From assembly GCF_041102575.1 (NCBI RefSeq), contig NZ_JBGCUE010000001.1, forward strand, positions 62,001-126,000: a stretch of DNA of 64,000 nt, read 5' to 3'. Positions 45,534 through 54,898 of the stretch are shown here, piece by piece (position 1 is the stretch's first letter; each line of letters begins with the position of its first letter). The notes under the pieces are model-generated. The model worked only from the letters and a program-made list of their open reading frames with translations. It did not search any database and was not told the origin of the DNA. The stretch comes from Tenuifilum sp. 4138str. Lineage in GTDB: Bacteria > Bacteroidota > Bacteroidia > Bacteroidales > Tenuifilaceae. Position numbers and translations under genes: made by a program.

Positions 45534-46766
45534 CTATTTGGAATATGATAGAATACGTTGTTCACCTTCAAGTTTGCGATACACTGAAACATTGTGCGAA
45601 ACCTCCAAAACACCAAGGTATTCACCTTTCTCGTTTCGTAATGCAAAGTACTCGATATGTATCAGGTTGCCACCAATATTAATCCAGAAGGGGGCTCTAG
45701 AAGCCTTTCCGCTTTTAAAGTCCTCAATGATTTTATCAACAATGTGTGCGCTGGCTGGGGGATGGCATAATCTTACATCGCGGTTAAGGATAGCCCTGTT
45801 ACGCTGGAATATTCTTTCGGGGCTTTGCGAGAAATACTTAACCTTATCGTTTTTGTCAACAAATGTGATATCAACTGGTAAGGTGTTAAGGATTGCCAGA
45901 AGTTCTTCCACTGAGAAACTACCCGTTGGGAGTTGAATGTTTTCGGCCGTTTTGTTTAACTCCTGAAGTTCGCTGCCTTCAACCCATGATGGTTTCCATT
46001 TTGTAGGAGGGTCGTATAGGCAAAAGCCTATTTCAAGCTGCTGCTTATGAATCTCGTACCAGTCAGCTTCAGTAAGCTTATCCAAGGCCATGGGGAAAAG
46101 AATTTCTTCCTCCTTGGTAGTCATTTCCATAACGCCTTTAATGGCAGGGCGAAGCACAATCTCGCTTGAGGCAATTAGTTCGTCGCGTGATATTCCTTCG
46201 GTTTGCAGGAGTTCAATTGAGCCTTTAATAAGCTCTCTTATTTCATCGTGTTTTCCCCACATTACCTTTGGAGGGCCAGTAATTCCCTGCTTTTCAAGAA
46301 AGGGGAAAAGTAGGTATTCCTTTCGCTGATAGTGCTTATCTACATCAAACAGAGCGTTAAACTGTCCCCTAAGCTTGAGTACAAGCTTTGGGATGTCAAC
46401 TGCTTCACTTGACTCAAGTTCCATAAGCGATTGCTCAATGGATTGGCAAAGCTGGTTGAGTTCTTTATTTTCCTTAATGAACACATCAACAGGGTGACCG
46501 TCGGGAATTTTTTTAACCGTGGTAAGATCGATATTCCCCTTCAGCACTGCTGAGTGTACATCGCAAAGTTTCAGTACTTCCTGTTCCGGTAAACCTTCGC
46601 TAATCAATTCCTGCTCAACCTCAACTACCTCGCCATAGGGAATATTAGTCAGGCTTTGTATTAGTTCCTGCCGCACTTCCTGTTCTGAGTCGCCTTTATG
46701 TAACCGGAGAATGAGCTCTTTGAGCTTTTTCTTCCTGTTTTCGGAGTTATTTATCAGTTCGCTCAT
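45534..46766 (-). CDS. DUF438-hemerythrin-PAS protein
   Basis: 410 residues from ATG 46766 (a longer frame to 46808 lacks support). N-terminal DUF438 (about 10-75), hemerythrin domain (about 90-245) with candidate iron ligands in YQRKEYLLFPFLEKQG, MWGKHDEIRELI and TTKEEEILFPMAL, then a PAS domain (about 285-405; ILNTLPVDITFVDKNDKVKYFSQSPERIF). A cytoplasmic diiron sensor of O2 or NO is likely. It may regulate or protect the operon's iron enzymes. Located 2 bp from the DUF1858 gene. Confidence 0.87.
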   Translation of the reverse strand: MSELINNSENRKKKLKELILRLHKGDSEQEVRQELIQSLTNIPYGEVVEVEQELISEGLPEQEVLKLCDVHSAVLKGNIDLTTVKKIPDGHPVDVFIKENKELNQLCQSIEQSLMELESSEAVDIPKLVLKLRGQFNALFDVDKHYQRKEYLLFPFLEKQGITGPPKVMWGKHDEIRELIKGSIELLQTEGISRDELIASSEIVLRPAIKGVMEMTTKEEEILFPMALDKLTEADWYEIHKQQLEIGFCLYDPPTKWKPSWVEGSELQELNKTAENIQLPTGSFSVEELLAILNTLPVDITFVDKNDKVKYFSQSPERIFQRNRAILNRDVRLCHPPASAHIVDKIIEDFKSGKASRAPFWINIGGNLIHIEYFALRNEKGEYLGVLEVSHNVSVYRKLEGEQRILSYSK

Positions 46767-46827
46767 GTTTTTTCTTTTAAAGTTAGGAATATAATAAGCG
46801 CAAGGCAAGGGAATTGATTAATGTCAA

Positions 46828-47160
46828 CTATTCCTTTATCATGGTAAGAACCATTTTAAACCTTTCCTCAGCCTGAAGTGCATGAGGTATGTTTGCAGGC
46901 ATAATAATTGTTTCGCCTGCAACTAGCTGGTGGGGTGTTCCACCGATTATTATTGTGGCTTTACCTTCAATAACCTGAACAACGGCATCAAAAGGTGCTG
47001 TGTGCTCGCTTAGACCCTCGCCCTTATCGAATGCAAAAAGCGAGATGTTTCCCGTTGGGCGTTTTAGCACATTTTTGCTTACTATGCCGCCATTACTGTA
47101 TTCAACCTCATTTATAAAGTTGAACTTATGTCCTTTAGGAAATTCATTCATTAAATTCAT
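46828..47160 (-). CDS. Cupin protein (first gene after hcp terminator)
   Basis: 110 residues from ATG 47160 (MNLMNEF); a second ATG lies at 47151. The frame extends to 47217, but that runs through the hcp terminator, so the short form is used. Cupin barrel with LFAFDKGEGLSEHTAPFDAVVQVIEGKATIIIGG and IIMPANIPHALQAEERFKMVLTMI, containing the likely metal His residues. Small cupins of this type are frequently next to hcp and hemerythrin genes in anaerobes. Probably first gene of the nrf operon after partial read-through from hcp; I found no TAnnTTTG element for it. Confidence 0.82.
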   Translation of the reverse strand: MNLMNEFPKGHKFNFINEVEYSNGGIVSKNVLKRPTGNISLFAFDKGEGLSEHTAPFDAVVQVIEGKATIIIGGTPHQLVAGETIIMPANIPHALQAEERFKMVLTMIKE

Positions 47161-47200
47161 AGCAATTTGGATTAGAGTTAATTTATGCACAAATGAAAAA

Positions 47201-47227
47201 TCCCAGCCGTAGTGCATACGGCTGGGA
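47201..47227 (-). terminator. Strong hairpin terminator after hcp
   Basis: On the minus strand, TCCCAGCCGTA and TACGGCTGGGA form a perfect 11-bp stem with a 5-nt loop, followed by TTTTT. It lies 8 bp past the hcp stop and before the cupin gene, so it should insulate hcp from the nrf operon or set a lower read-through level. Confidence 0.85.
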
Positions 47228-47234
47228 AAAATGG

Positions 47235-48881
47235 CTAGCCTACCATTAGCTTGATGTCTTCATCTACAGTAGTGATTCCACCAATTCCAAAGTTCTCAAC
47301 CAATACTTTGGCCACATTGGGAGAGAGGAATGCAGGAAGTGTTGGGCCTAGGTGAATGTTCTTTACTCCCAGGTAGAGTAGCGCAAGAAGAACAATTACA
47401 GCCTTTTGTTCATACCATGCAATGTTGTAGGCAATTGGCAGTTCATTGATATCGTTAAGTTGGAATACCTCTTTTAGCTTAAGAGCGATAACTGCCAATG
47501 AATAGGAATCGTTGCATTGGCCGGCATCAAGTACACGAGGAATTCCACCTATATCGCCCAAAGGTAATTTGTTATAGCGATATTTTGCGCAACCTGCAGT
47601 GAGGATAACTGTATCCTTTGGTAGTTTCTCAGCAAACTCGGTGTAGTAGTTGCGATCCTTCATACGGCCATCGCATCCGGCCATTACGATAAACTTACGA
47701 ATAGCTCCCGATTTTACAGCATCTACTACCTTGTCGGCCAAGGCAAACACCTGTTCGTGAGCAAATCCGCCTATAATTTCGCCCTTCTCTATCTCAACAG
47801 GAGGTTTGCAACGCTTTGCGTGTTCAATGATTGCGCTGAAATCCTTTGGTTTGCCATTCTCCCTGTCGGGTATGTGTTTTGCGCCCTCAAGACCTGCTGC
47901 ACCGGTTGTGTAAATCCTATCCTTATAGCTGGCATTGGCAAGTGGTGGAACAATACAGTTAGTGGTGAATAGGATTGGGCCATTGAACGACTCAAAATCC
48001 TCGCGCTGGTGCCACCAGCTGCTTCCGTAGTTACCCACAAAGTGTTTGTATTTCTTAAAAGCAGGGTAGTAGTTGGCGGGTAGCATCTCGCTATGGGTGT
48101 AAACATCAACCCCAGTGCCCTCGGTTTGGGCAAGGAGTTCCTCCATGTCCTTAAGGTCGTGACCACTGATTAGGATTCCCGGATTGTTACGAACGCCAAG
48201 GTTTACCTTGGTGATTTCAGGGTTACCGTAGCTGGTGGTGTTGGCCTTATCGAGCAGCGCCATGGTTTGCACGCCATACTTCCCGGTTTCAAGTGTGAGC
48301 GCAACCAACTCATCGGCATTCAAATTCTTTGTGATATCGGCCATGGCCTTTTGCATGAATGCATAAACAGCGGTGTCCTCAAAGCCAAGGTTGTAGGCAT
48401 GCTCGGCATAGGCAGCCATACCCTTTACGCCGTAGGTAATCAGTTCCTTAAGGGAACGGATATCCTCGTTGGTTTCGTTCAGAATTCCCACGGTGGCAGC
48501 TTTAGCATCAAACTCTTCGGGCTTACCTTCCCATGTGCATCCCTCAAAGGTGGTGTCAACCTTTACCCCTTTCTTTTGGGCTTCATCGCGCAGCATGTTA
48601 CGAATTTCTATGGCCTTTTCAACACGCTTCGTGATGGCTGTCTTATCAAAATTGGCATTGGTAATGGTGGAGAATAAGCTGTCAAAAACAAACTTGTTAA
48701 CCATAGGACTTTCGTAACCCTTTTGCTCGCGGAGCGCTGTGCTGTAAACGCAAATCCCCTTGGTTACAAAGAGCAGGAGATCCATCATATTGGCAAGGTC
48801 GTCGTTTTTACCGCAAACTCCCTTGATTGTGCAGCCTACTCCTTTGGCTGCTTCCTGGCACTGATAGCAAAACATACTCAT
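47235..48881 (-). CDS. hcp: Hybrid cluster protein / hydroxylamine reductase
   Basis: 548 residues, full length for the short (anaerobe-type) Hcp. The N-terminal cysteine set C5-x2-C8-x8-C17-x5-C23 binds a [4Fe-4S] cluster, followed by the hybrid-cluster ligands in [42 protein letters not shown] and [10 protein letters not shown]. Hcp reduces NO to N2O (and hydroxylamine in vitro) and acts against nitrosative stress. Encoded just after the ferredoxin-like protein (69 bp), which likely feeds electrons to it. Confidence 0.97.
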   Translation of the reverse strand: MSMFCYQCQEAAKGVGCTIKGVCGKNDDLANMMDLLLFVTKGICVYSTALREQKGYESPMVNKFVFDSLFSTITNANFDKTAITKRVEKAIEIRNMLRDEAQKKGVKVDTTFEGCTWEGKPEEFDAKAATVGILNETNEDIRSLKELITYGVKGMAAYAEHAYNLGFEDTAVYAFMQKAMADITKNLNADELVALTLETGKYGVQTMALLDKANTTSYGNPEITKVNLGVRNNPGILISGHDLKDMEELLAQTEGTGVDVYTHSEMLPANYYPAFKKYKHFVGNYGSSWWHQREDFESFNGPILFTTNCIVPPLANASYKDRIYTTGAAGLEGAKHIPDRENGKPKDFSAIIEHAKRCKPPVEIEKGEIIGGFAHEQVFALADKVVDAVKSGAIRKFIVMAGCDGRMKDRNYYTEFAEKLPKDTVILTAGCAKYRYNKLPLGDIGGIPRVLDAGQCNDSYSLAVIALKLKEVFQLNDINELPIAYNIAWYEQKAVIVLLALLYLGVKNIHLGPTLPAFLSPNVAKVLVENFGIGGITTVDEDIKLMVG

Positions 48882-48950
48882 AGCTTGATTGTTTTTAGTA
48901 AATAGTTAAATGTAGTAAGTGAATTATTGATTTTGTTGATTATTTGCTGA

Positions 48951-49862
48951 TTAAACCCAGTTTGACTCTAAAATTTCACCCTGAATTCCAACAGTTATCA
49001 CCTTAATAGGTACCTTGCGTTTTGCATGTTCCATGGCCATACGGGCTAGCTGAACAAGCCCACCGCAGCAGGGAACCTCCATTTTCATCACAGTGATAGT
49101 GTCAACCTGTGCATCGTCAATTAGCGCAGTAATCTTCTCAACATACGATTCCTTGTTTGAGTCGAGCTTTGGGCAGGCAATAGCCAAGGTTTTACCCTTC
49201 AGGTGTTGGCTATGGAAATTGCCAAGGCTGAACGCCACACAGTCGGCTGCAAGCAACAGGTTTGAGCCGCGGAAATGACCCGAGTGTGGGTTAATCAGGT
49301 GTAGCTGTACGGGCCAGTGGGTTAGCTCCGATTTCCCCGAAACCATTCCCTCAGCACCTGCATTGGCTTGTGCAAAGCTGCGAACTGCCGAACCCGGACA
49401 ACCCCCACCATGGTGATGCATGGGTTGAGGCTTAACCTTGGGCTCGCTTGTCCCACAACCGCAGGCATCCTTGGTGTGGTTATGCACTGCTTGTAGCACC
49501 TCATCTACGCTGAACGTGAGTTTGTCGCGGTTGGCCAACAGCCACTCAACACCCTGGCGCAGATATTCCTTTTCGTTATAATCCTTTAGGTGCTTTAGGT
49601 GAGCAATAACGGTATTCTTACCGTTTGCCACCATCTTGCTAATGGTGTGTACCTCGTCGTAAGGCTCAGCCTCGCGGTGCTCAATGGTAATGGCACCCTC
49701 GGGGCATTCGCCTATGCAGGCTCCAAGTCCATCGCACATCAGCTCGCTGATCAGTACAGCTTTGCCATCAATAAGCTGTAGGGCTCCCTCGTGGCAACCA
49801 CTAACACATAGTCCGCAACCGTTGCACTTGCCCCTGTCAATTGTAATAATGTCGCGCTTCAT
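48951..49862 (-). CDS. 4Fe-4S ferredoxin-domain protein (Hcp partner)
   Basis: 303 residues. The first cluster motif is complete: CNGCGLCVSGC (C13, C16, C19, C23). The second reads CDGLGACIGEC (C43, C49, C53) and lacks the usual second cysteine, a form I recognise from similar Bacteroidota proteins next to hcp. Further cysteines occur in ACGCG and GGCPG (about 135-155) and in VPCCGGLVQLAR (about 270). Probably the electron donor for Hcp. First gene of the cluster; its promoter carries a Crp/Fnr palindrome. Confidence 0.88.
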   Translation of the reverse strand: MKRDIITIDRGKCNGCGLCVSGCHEGALQLIDGKAVLISELMCDGLGACIGECPEGAITIEHREAEPYDEVHTISKMVANGKNTVIAHLKHLKDYNEKEYLRQGVEWLLANRDKLTFSVDEVLQAVHNHTKDACGCGTSEPKVKPQPMHHHGGGCPGSAVRSFAQANAGAEGMVSGKSELTHWPVQLHLINPHSGHFRGSNLLLAADCVAFSLGNFHSQHLKGKTLAIACPKLDSNKESYVEKITALIDDAQVDTITVMKMEVPCCGGLVQLARMAMEHAKRKVPIKVITVGIQGEILESNWV

Positions 49863-49913
49863 ATCTATTTATTTTTAATTGTTATCAAATTGGGTTGATT
49901 AGTTTTTCTGAGA

Positions 49914-49958
49914 CAAAAGTAGGCCAACCCCACTCCGCGAATTGTAACATATGTTACA
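49914..49958 (-). promoter_or_regulatory. Promoter with Crp/Fnr-type palindrome for the hcp cluster
   Basis: On the minus strand, TACTTTTG (49921-49914) matches the TAnnTTTG -7 element; no TTG lies at the expected -33. A perfect 16-bp palindrome, TGTAACATATGTTACA (49943-49958), is centred about 40 bp upstream of the predicted start (about 49911). This is the position of a class II activator of the Crp/Fnr family (FNR, HcpR or NnrR type). Regulator gene not in the window. Confidence 0.8.
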
Positions 49959-50145
49959 CACGGTGCGGATTTTGGAGTTTTTAGGGTTGATATATATCAA
50001 TACCGGAAGTTGTGCGGTGTATCAGGCTTCTGGAAAACTAGTGGCTATTAGTGTTTGAAGATAGTTGACAGTTGATAGTTGATGGTTGATAGTTGATAGT
50101 TGATAGTTGAGATTGCGGTTTGAGCACTCCCTGTAAGCGAAAATC

Positions 50146-50551
50146 TTCGCCGTAGGCGATATGGTATTGTAGGTTTCCGCGCAGCGGATAGGGAGATATA
50201 ATTGAAAAATCTATAATTTTATTATTCCCCGCATGGGATAATTTTTTCGCCGTAGGCGATATGGTATTGTAGCAAACCCAACGCCCCACCGTTTTTCTCT
50301 TCCCCGTAGTGGATAAACCCCAAATGCGTAACCCCTACGGGGTAAGGATATTTAATTCCGTTGTTTTTTTACAAAACCCTATGCCCTACGGGCAAAGCAT
50401 TTGGTGCATGATTTTGCCATAGGCGATAATTTTTTTCGCCGTAGGCGATATGGTATTGTAGAGAGAGTTTACCCGCAGGGGATAAGTTTTTTCGCCGTAG
50501 GCGATGAGGTATTGTAGGGTTTATGAAATAATAGCGGTATCCCCGTAGGGG
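50146..50551. repeat. Array of mini-hairpins with GTA/TAC loops
   Basis: Four copies of a 27-bp unit starting TTCGCCGTAGGCGAT and ending ATTGTAG lie at 50146-50172, 50246-50272, 50435-50461 and 50491-50517 (last with a changed base). Between them are other 3- to 5-bp stems with 3-4-nt loops: CCGC-gca-GCGG (50177-50187), CCC-gcat-GGG (50228-50237), ACCCC-tac-GGGGT (50331-50343), GCCC-tac-GGGC (50393-50403), GCC-ata-GGC (50416-50424), CCCC-gta-GGGG (50541-50551). Stems vary but stay paired. Confidence 0.75.
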
Positions 50552-50579
50552 ATTAACGATGAATCAAAAATAAGAATAT

Positions 50580-50830
50580 CAACATATTACCACAGTGTTA
50601 CACGGTGTGGCACAGTGTTTCACTGAGTGAGGTTATAGGTCTTTTGCATTTACCATCAACCATCAACCGTCAACTATCAACTCAATTAGCATCACAGAGT
50701 TACACAGGGTTTAGCACAGTGTTAAATCGCGTAAATCCTTCAAATCTGTGTAATCAGCGTTCCATTCCCAAACACTAAACACTAAACACTAAACACCAAA
50801 AACCAATCACTAATCAACCATCAACTAGCC
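50580..50830. repeat. Mosaic intergenic repeat, second plus-orientation copy
   Basis: Contains CACAGTGTTACAC-type words, ATCAACC/GTCAACT tandem repeats, the segment reading CAATTAGCATCACAGAG, a word ending in AATCAGCGTTCCATTCCC, and an AAACACT run. Order and orientation match the copy at 38250-38440 but with more divergence. Confidence 0.65.
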
Positions 50831-50875
50831 TTATCCCTTTACTTCCCTTGCTAGTACTTACCCCTTAAAGAACAG

Positions 50876-52288
50876 CTATTTCAGCTCTTCCTCTAAGATT
50901 TTTTCGAGCGTTTCCACGCTTATTCGCTTAGCCAAAATCTTTTTGTTTTTGTCCAAAACGTAAATTACAGGCGTGGCATATATATCGTACAGGTTGCGGA
51001 AGTTTGAGCTGAACGTAGGATCCCAAACATTTATCCAGGTTAATTCGTTGGTTTTAATGTATTCCATCCATTTGGGCTGGTCGCCCTGGGTGTAAACGGC
51101 AAACACCTCAAACCCTTTACCCTTATATTTCTCGTAAACCTTTTTCAGCTCAGGGGTAACCTTTTTACAGTGGCTACATTCTGGATCCCAGAAGTAAGCA
51201 ACAGTAACCTTGGCATTAATATCGCTTAAGCGGTAGTATTTCCCATTGGGGTTTGGCAGCCAAAGATCAGGGGCTACATTGCCAATAATATTGGGCTTTA
51301 TGGCTTTTACACGTTCGGCAATCTTATCGAGCAGTTTCTGGTCGGCCCACCAGGTTTGGCCTCCCAGGTAGTACTTTTCAGCCACTGCCACAAATACACC
51401 ATCCATTCCCATTCGTTCCGAGGTTTGAAATTTATTGGTTAGGGTAGATAGGATGTACTGGAACATCTCCTTGTTGGCCTTTGCCTTCTCAATTAGTTCA
51501 ATTGCTGCTGGGATAATGCTATCGGGCATGGGGAGTAGAACCCTATCGAAATACACATTTATTTTACTCTCCAGTATGGGGGTTCGCAGTAGGCGAGCAT
51601 CGGAAAAATCGATATTATCAAAGAAATGGTACCGGTTATAGTTGTAGTTATGCGCCCAAACCAGCGAATCGTACTTTGGAGTATCCTTGGCTATATTGTG
51701 CTTGGGTGCTTCAACATTCCGCATGGCTTTTATAATTGCTGCAAGCAGGGTGCCCTTGTAGTTGGTTTCCACCTCGTCCCAGTAAGCTAAAACCTTGTTG
51801 TTAAGCTCGTTCATTTTATCGCGGATGGCATTGGCCTTAAGAGAATCGGAAAGCGATTCCTTCAGCTGTTCCGAGAGCTCCTTGCTCTGCTTCTGCATGT
51901 CAATCATGAAACGCTGGTACTTAATAAACCCTTCGTTTTCACTAGAGTTGGTGAACTTGAGGTTTTCGAGTAAGTTATCCTTCGATGTGGCAACTGAAAA
52001 TTTCTGGTTCTTATCAACAAGCACCTCAAAGTAGTTTTTCTCTGGCAATATAACAAGGTATATACCACCAGGCAAAAGGGTGTCGCCTTCAAACACGGCA
52101 ACTCCTTTGCTATTTACTGTGGCGGTATCTTTCACATACTTTTTATCGCCAAAGTGGTAGCCTAGCAGTAAATCACCCTGGGTTAATCCATCAATCTTAA
52201 CTTCAATCCTGTATCCGTTTTTTTGTGCAAATGCACTTGCAAAAACCATTAAGCTCAATGTGAGTGTAATCAGGAAAAACTTTTTCAT
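50876..52288 (-). CDS. Thioredoxin-fold lipoprotein-like protein (DUF4369/DUF5106/TlpA)
   Basis: 470 residues with a signal peptide (about 1-21), so periplasmic. N-terminal DUF4369-like strands (about 22-110, GYRIEVKIDGLTQGDLLLGYHFG), a helical DUF5106-like middle (about 115-320), and a C-terminal TlpA/thioredoxin domain (about 325-470) with the CSHC redox motif (in FWDPECSHCKKVTPELKKVYE) and a cis-Pro loop (YATPVIYVLDKN). Such proteins reduce or isomerise disulfides in Bacteroidota envelopes and may help cytochrome c maturation. No same-strand neighbour is close. Confidence 0.9.
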   Translation of the reverse strand: MKKFFLITLTLSLMVFASAFAQKNGYRIEVKIDGLTQGDLLLGYHFGDKKYVKDTATVNSKGVAVFEGDTLLPGGIYLVILPEKNYFEVLVDKNQKFSVATSKDNLLENLKFTNSSENEGFIKYQRFMIDMQKQSKELSEQLKESLSDSLKANAIRDKMNELNNKVLAYWDEVETNYKGTLLAAIIKAMRNVEAPKHNIAKDTPKYDSLVWAHNYNYNRYHFFDNIDFSDARLLRTPILESKINVYFDRVLLPMPDSIIPAAIELIEKAKANKEMFQYILSTLTNKFQTSERMGMDGVFVAVAEKYYLGGQTWWADQKLLDKIAERVKAIKPNIIGNVAPDLWLPNPNGKYYRLSDINAKVTVAYFWDPECSHCKKVTPELKKVYEKYKGKGFEVFAVYTQGDQPKWMEYIKTNELTWINVWDPTFSSNFRNLYDIYATPVIYVLDKNKKILAKRISVETLEKILEEELK

Positions 52289-52417
52289 AGTTCATTCAAT
52301 TTTCATGGAAGCAACAAGCAAAGATAGCATTTTTGAAATGAGCCAATATTGATAGCCCTATATTTCAACAAAAATACAACCTGTTTTGTTAGTGTATCAA
52401 ATTAGATACCAAATTTG

Positions 52418-54430
52418 ATGGATACCTGGAAAGATGCCCGGCCAAACCGATTAGTTCGTGAGGTTAGTCCATACCTTTTACAGCATGCATATAACCCTGT
52501 AGACTGGTTTCCGTGGGGCGAGGAGGCTTTTGCGAAAGCTAAAGCAGAAAATAAACTTTTGCTCATAAGCATTGGTTACAGCAGCTGTCATTGGTGCCAT
52601 GTAATGGAGCACGAATCGTTCTCGGACGAAAAGGTGGCTAAAACCATGAACGAGCGATACGTTTGCGTTAAGGTTGACCGTGAGGAACGCCCCGATGTCG
52701 ATCAGATTTACATGAATGCCGTGCAGATTATTACCCGTCGTGGTGGTTGGCCCTTAAACTGTTTTGCCTTGCCCGATGGCCGACCGGTTTACGGAGGTAC
52801 CTATTTCCCAAAGGAGAACTGGCTTAGCATACTTGAGAGCCTCGATGAAACATGGAAAAACGAGCCTCAGCGCATTTACGAGGTTGCCGATGAACTGGCC
52901 GAGGGGATTGCAAACACTGAGATTATCAGGGTTAAAGCTGATGTCAGTAATGTTAACCTTAATGTCGTTTTAGCTGAAAACCTCAATTCCTGCCGAAATC
53001 AGCTCGACTTTAAGTTGGGTGGCACGCTGGGTGCACCCAAATTTCCCATGCCGGGTTTGCTGAAATACCTGCTGATAACCGGACAACACTCCCAGCGTAA
53101 GGACTTACTTGCTTTTGTCGATACTACCCTTGAGCGAATGGCCAACGGCGGCATATACGACCACGTTGGCGGTGGATTTTTCCGCTACTCGGTTGATGAA
53201 AAGTGGTTTGTTCCCCACTTTGAAAAGATGCTCTACGATAATGCCCAGCTAATTGAGGTTTACTCCCTGGCCTATAGGCTCAACCCAAATCCTTTGTATA
53301 GGAGAGTGGTTGAGGAGACTATTACCTTTATTGAGCGTCAACTTCTATCGTCAACTGGTGGTTTTTTCAGCGCACTCGATGCCGATACGGCTGGTCTTGA
53401 AGGTGGTTATTACACCTGGGGGAAAAGCGAGGTTGAGCAGATATTGGGATATGACTCAGAGCTTTTCTGTGTGGCTTACGGTATTACTCCAACCGGTAAC
53501 TGGGAAAGCACCAATATTTTATTCCGCTCCCTTACCAATGCCCAGCTCTCGAGCCTTTTTGGACTACCCGAGGGGGAGATTGATTACAGGCTTAAAACTA
53601 GCCTTATAAAACTCAAGAACCATAGGGATTTCCGTGTCCCTCCCCTTGTCGATGATAAAATTATCACCTCGTGGAATAGCTTGATGGTTTCGGCTCTTTC
53701 CACTGCATATCTTACCTTTGGTTACGATAAATACCTTCAGTTTGCCTTGTTATCCGCAAATTATCTGATTGATAACCATGTTAATGATGACTGGACACTT
53801 AGCCGGATTACATGCAAAGGGAGGGTTTATGGTACTGCATTGCTCGACGATTACGCCTATACTATCAATGCGTTGATAAATCTTTACCAAATCACCAAGA
53901 GTACAGTATGGCACGATTATGCTGTTAACCTGGCTCAAAAAACTAAAGAAATTTTCTTCGACATCAATTCAGGAATGTTTTATTACACTCCTGTCGGCAC
54001 AGAGCTTATTACCCGTAAAATGGAACTGATGGACGGTGTTATGCCTTCGGCATCGGCTGTAATGGTAAGTAACCTGCTTGCACTTGCCGAACACGATACT
54101 AGCAGTGAGTATGGCACAATTGCATTGCAAATGATTGCTAACGTTGGGAACCATATCAAACAGGGCAATGTTTTTGTTCATACTTGGGCATTACAGCTTT
54201 TGAGTACCATTCTGCCAGTTGCTGAAATCAAGGTAAATGGCGATGATTTGAATGCTACCAAAATGTTGATAGCCTCAAAATTGGTTTACCCTAAGCTAAA
54301 GTTCCTGCAATCAACCGATATACCCAACATGTACCTGCTCTGCATAGGAAATACCTGCCAGTCGCCTACCGATAATTCCGAAGATATTGTAAAGTGGACT
54401 AACGCTATTAGCTATGAGTACTATGTTTAG
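52418..54430 (+). CDS. YyaL/DUF255 thioredoxin-domain protein
   Basis: 670 residues from ATG 52418 (the in-frame TTG three bases earlier is not needed). N-terminal thioredoxin-like DUF255 domain with [30 protein letters not shown], the SSCHWCHVM motif (CxxC, about 54-57) and [13 protein letters not shown], then an (alpha/alpha)6 glycoside-like barrel (about 200-600). Widely conserved, including human SPATA20, with no settled function; an N-acylglucosamine-epimerase-like fold has been suggested. Length is normal for the family. No operon partners. Confidence 0.92.
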   Translation: MDTWKDARPNRLVREVSPYLLQHAYNPVDWFPWGEEAFAKAKAENKLLLISIGYSSCHWCHVMEHESFSDEKVAKTMNERYVCVKVDREERPDVDQIYMNAVQIITRRGGWPLNCFALPDGRPVYGGTYFPKENWLSILESLDETWKNEPQRIYEVADELAEGIANTEIIRVKADVSNVNLNVVLAENLNSCRNQLDFKLGGTLGAPKFPMPGLLKYLLITGQHSQRKDLLAFVDTTLERMANGGIYDHVGGGFFRYSVDEKWFVPHFEKMLYDNAQLIEVYSLAYRLNPNPLYRRVVEETITFIERQLLSSTGGFFSALDADTAGLEGGYYTWGKSEVEQILGYDSELFCVAYGITPTGNWESTNILFRSLTNAQLSSLFGLPEGEIDYRLKTSLIKLKNHRDFRVPPLVDDKIITSWNSLMVSALSTAYLTFGYDKYLQFALLSANYLIDNHVNDDWTLSRITCKGRVYGTALLDDYAYTINALINLYQITKSTVWHDYAVNLAQKTKEIFFDINSGMFYYTPVGTELITRKMELMDGVMPSASAVMVSNLLALAEHDTSSEYGTIALQMIANVGNHIKQGNVFVHTWALQLLSTILPVAEIKVNGDDLNATKMLIASKLVYPKLKFLQSTDIPNMYLLCIGNTCQSPTDNSEDIVKWTNAISYEYYV

Positions 54431-54898
54431 TTGGAACGCATAAAGCACCTTGGTCGAATTGTTTTAAAATCAAATCTCTTGTTTCAATTGTACTATTTTC
54501 CGGATAAAGTTACACTGCTGTCCGCCTAATGAATTTAAGGGTTTGTAAAACCCTACTTAATTTATCCTCTTCGGGAAATAGTAAATGTTAGGGTTGATTT
54601 CTCAAACAACACTTTACTGCCTTTGACCAATCGAAATAATAGAATACGCCGAAACATCTCAAAATGATAGATTAATAGAGATCCTTCGCTCCCCGCTAGG
54701 GCGGGACAGGCCGCTCAGGATGACAAGCGGAGTTGACAGTTGATGGTTGATGGTTGATAGCAAAAACACCAAACACCAAACACCAAACACAAAATACTAA
54801 CCACCTCTGTATACTGCACACTAATTTTCTCTCTACCTTTCTAAACTCCCTTTTTATTTTCAAAAGATTTATCCTAATTTTATTGAAAATTTCATTGA
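54431..54898. other. Gene-free repeat stretch (0.47 kb)
   Basis: No gene. Carries an inverted copy of the TCCTGAGCGGCCTGTCCCGC word (54679-54725), followed by GTTGACAGTTGATGG repeats and an AAACACC run (about 54765-54800), all shared with other islands. Confidence 0.7.

Larger units (their letters stand above)
49959..50875. other. Gene-free repeat island (0.9 kb)
   Basis: No gene supported. From 50060 it holds GATAGTTGA-type tandem repeats (about 50061-50110), the palindromic array at 50146-50551, and words shared with the other islands (50580-50830). Confidence 0.75.

Noticed and set aside
50146-50517. Four 27-bp repeats as a small CRISPR
   Set aside because: Spacings are irregular (100, 189 and 56 bp), the intervening DNA holds other hairpins, and no cas gene is present.
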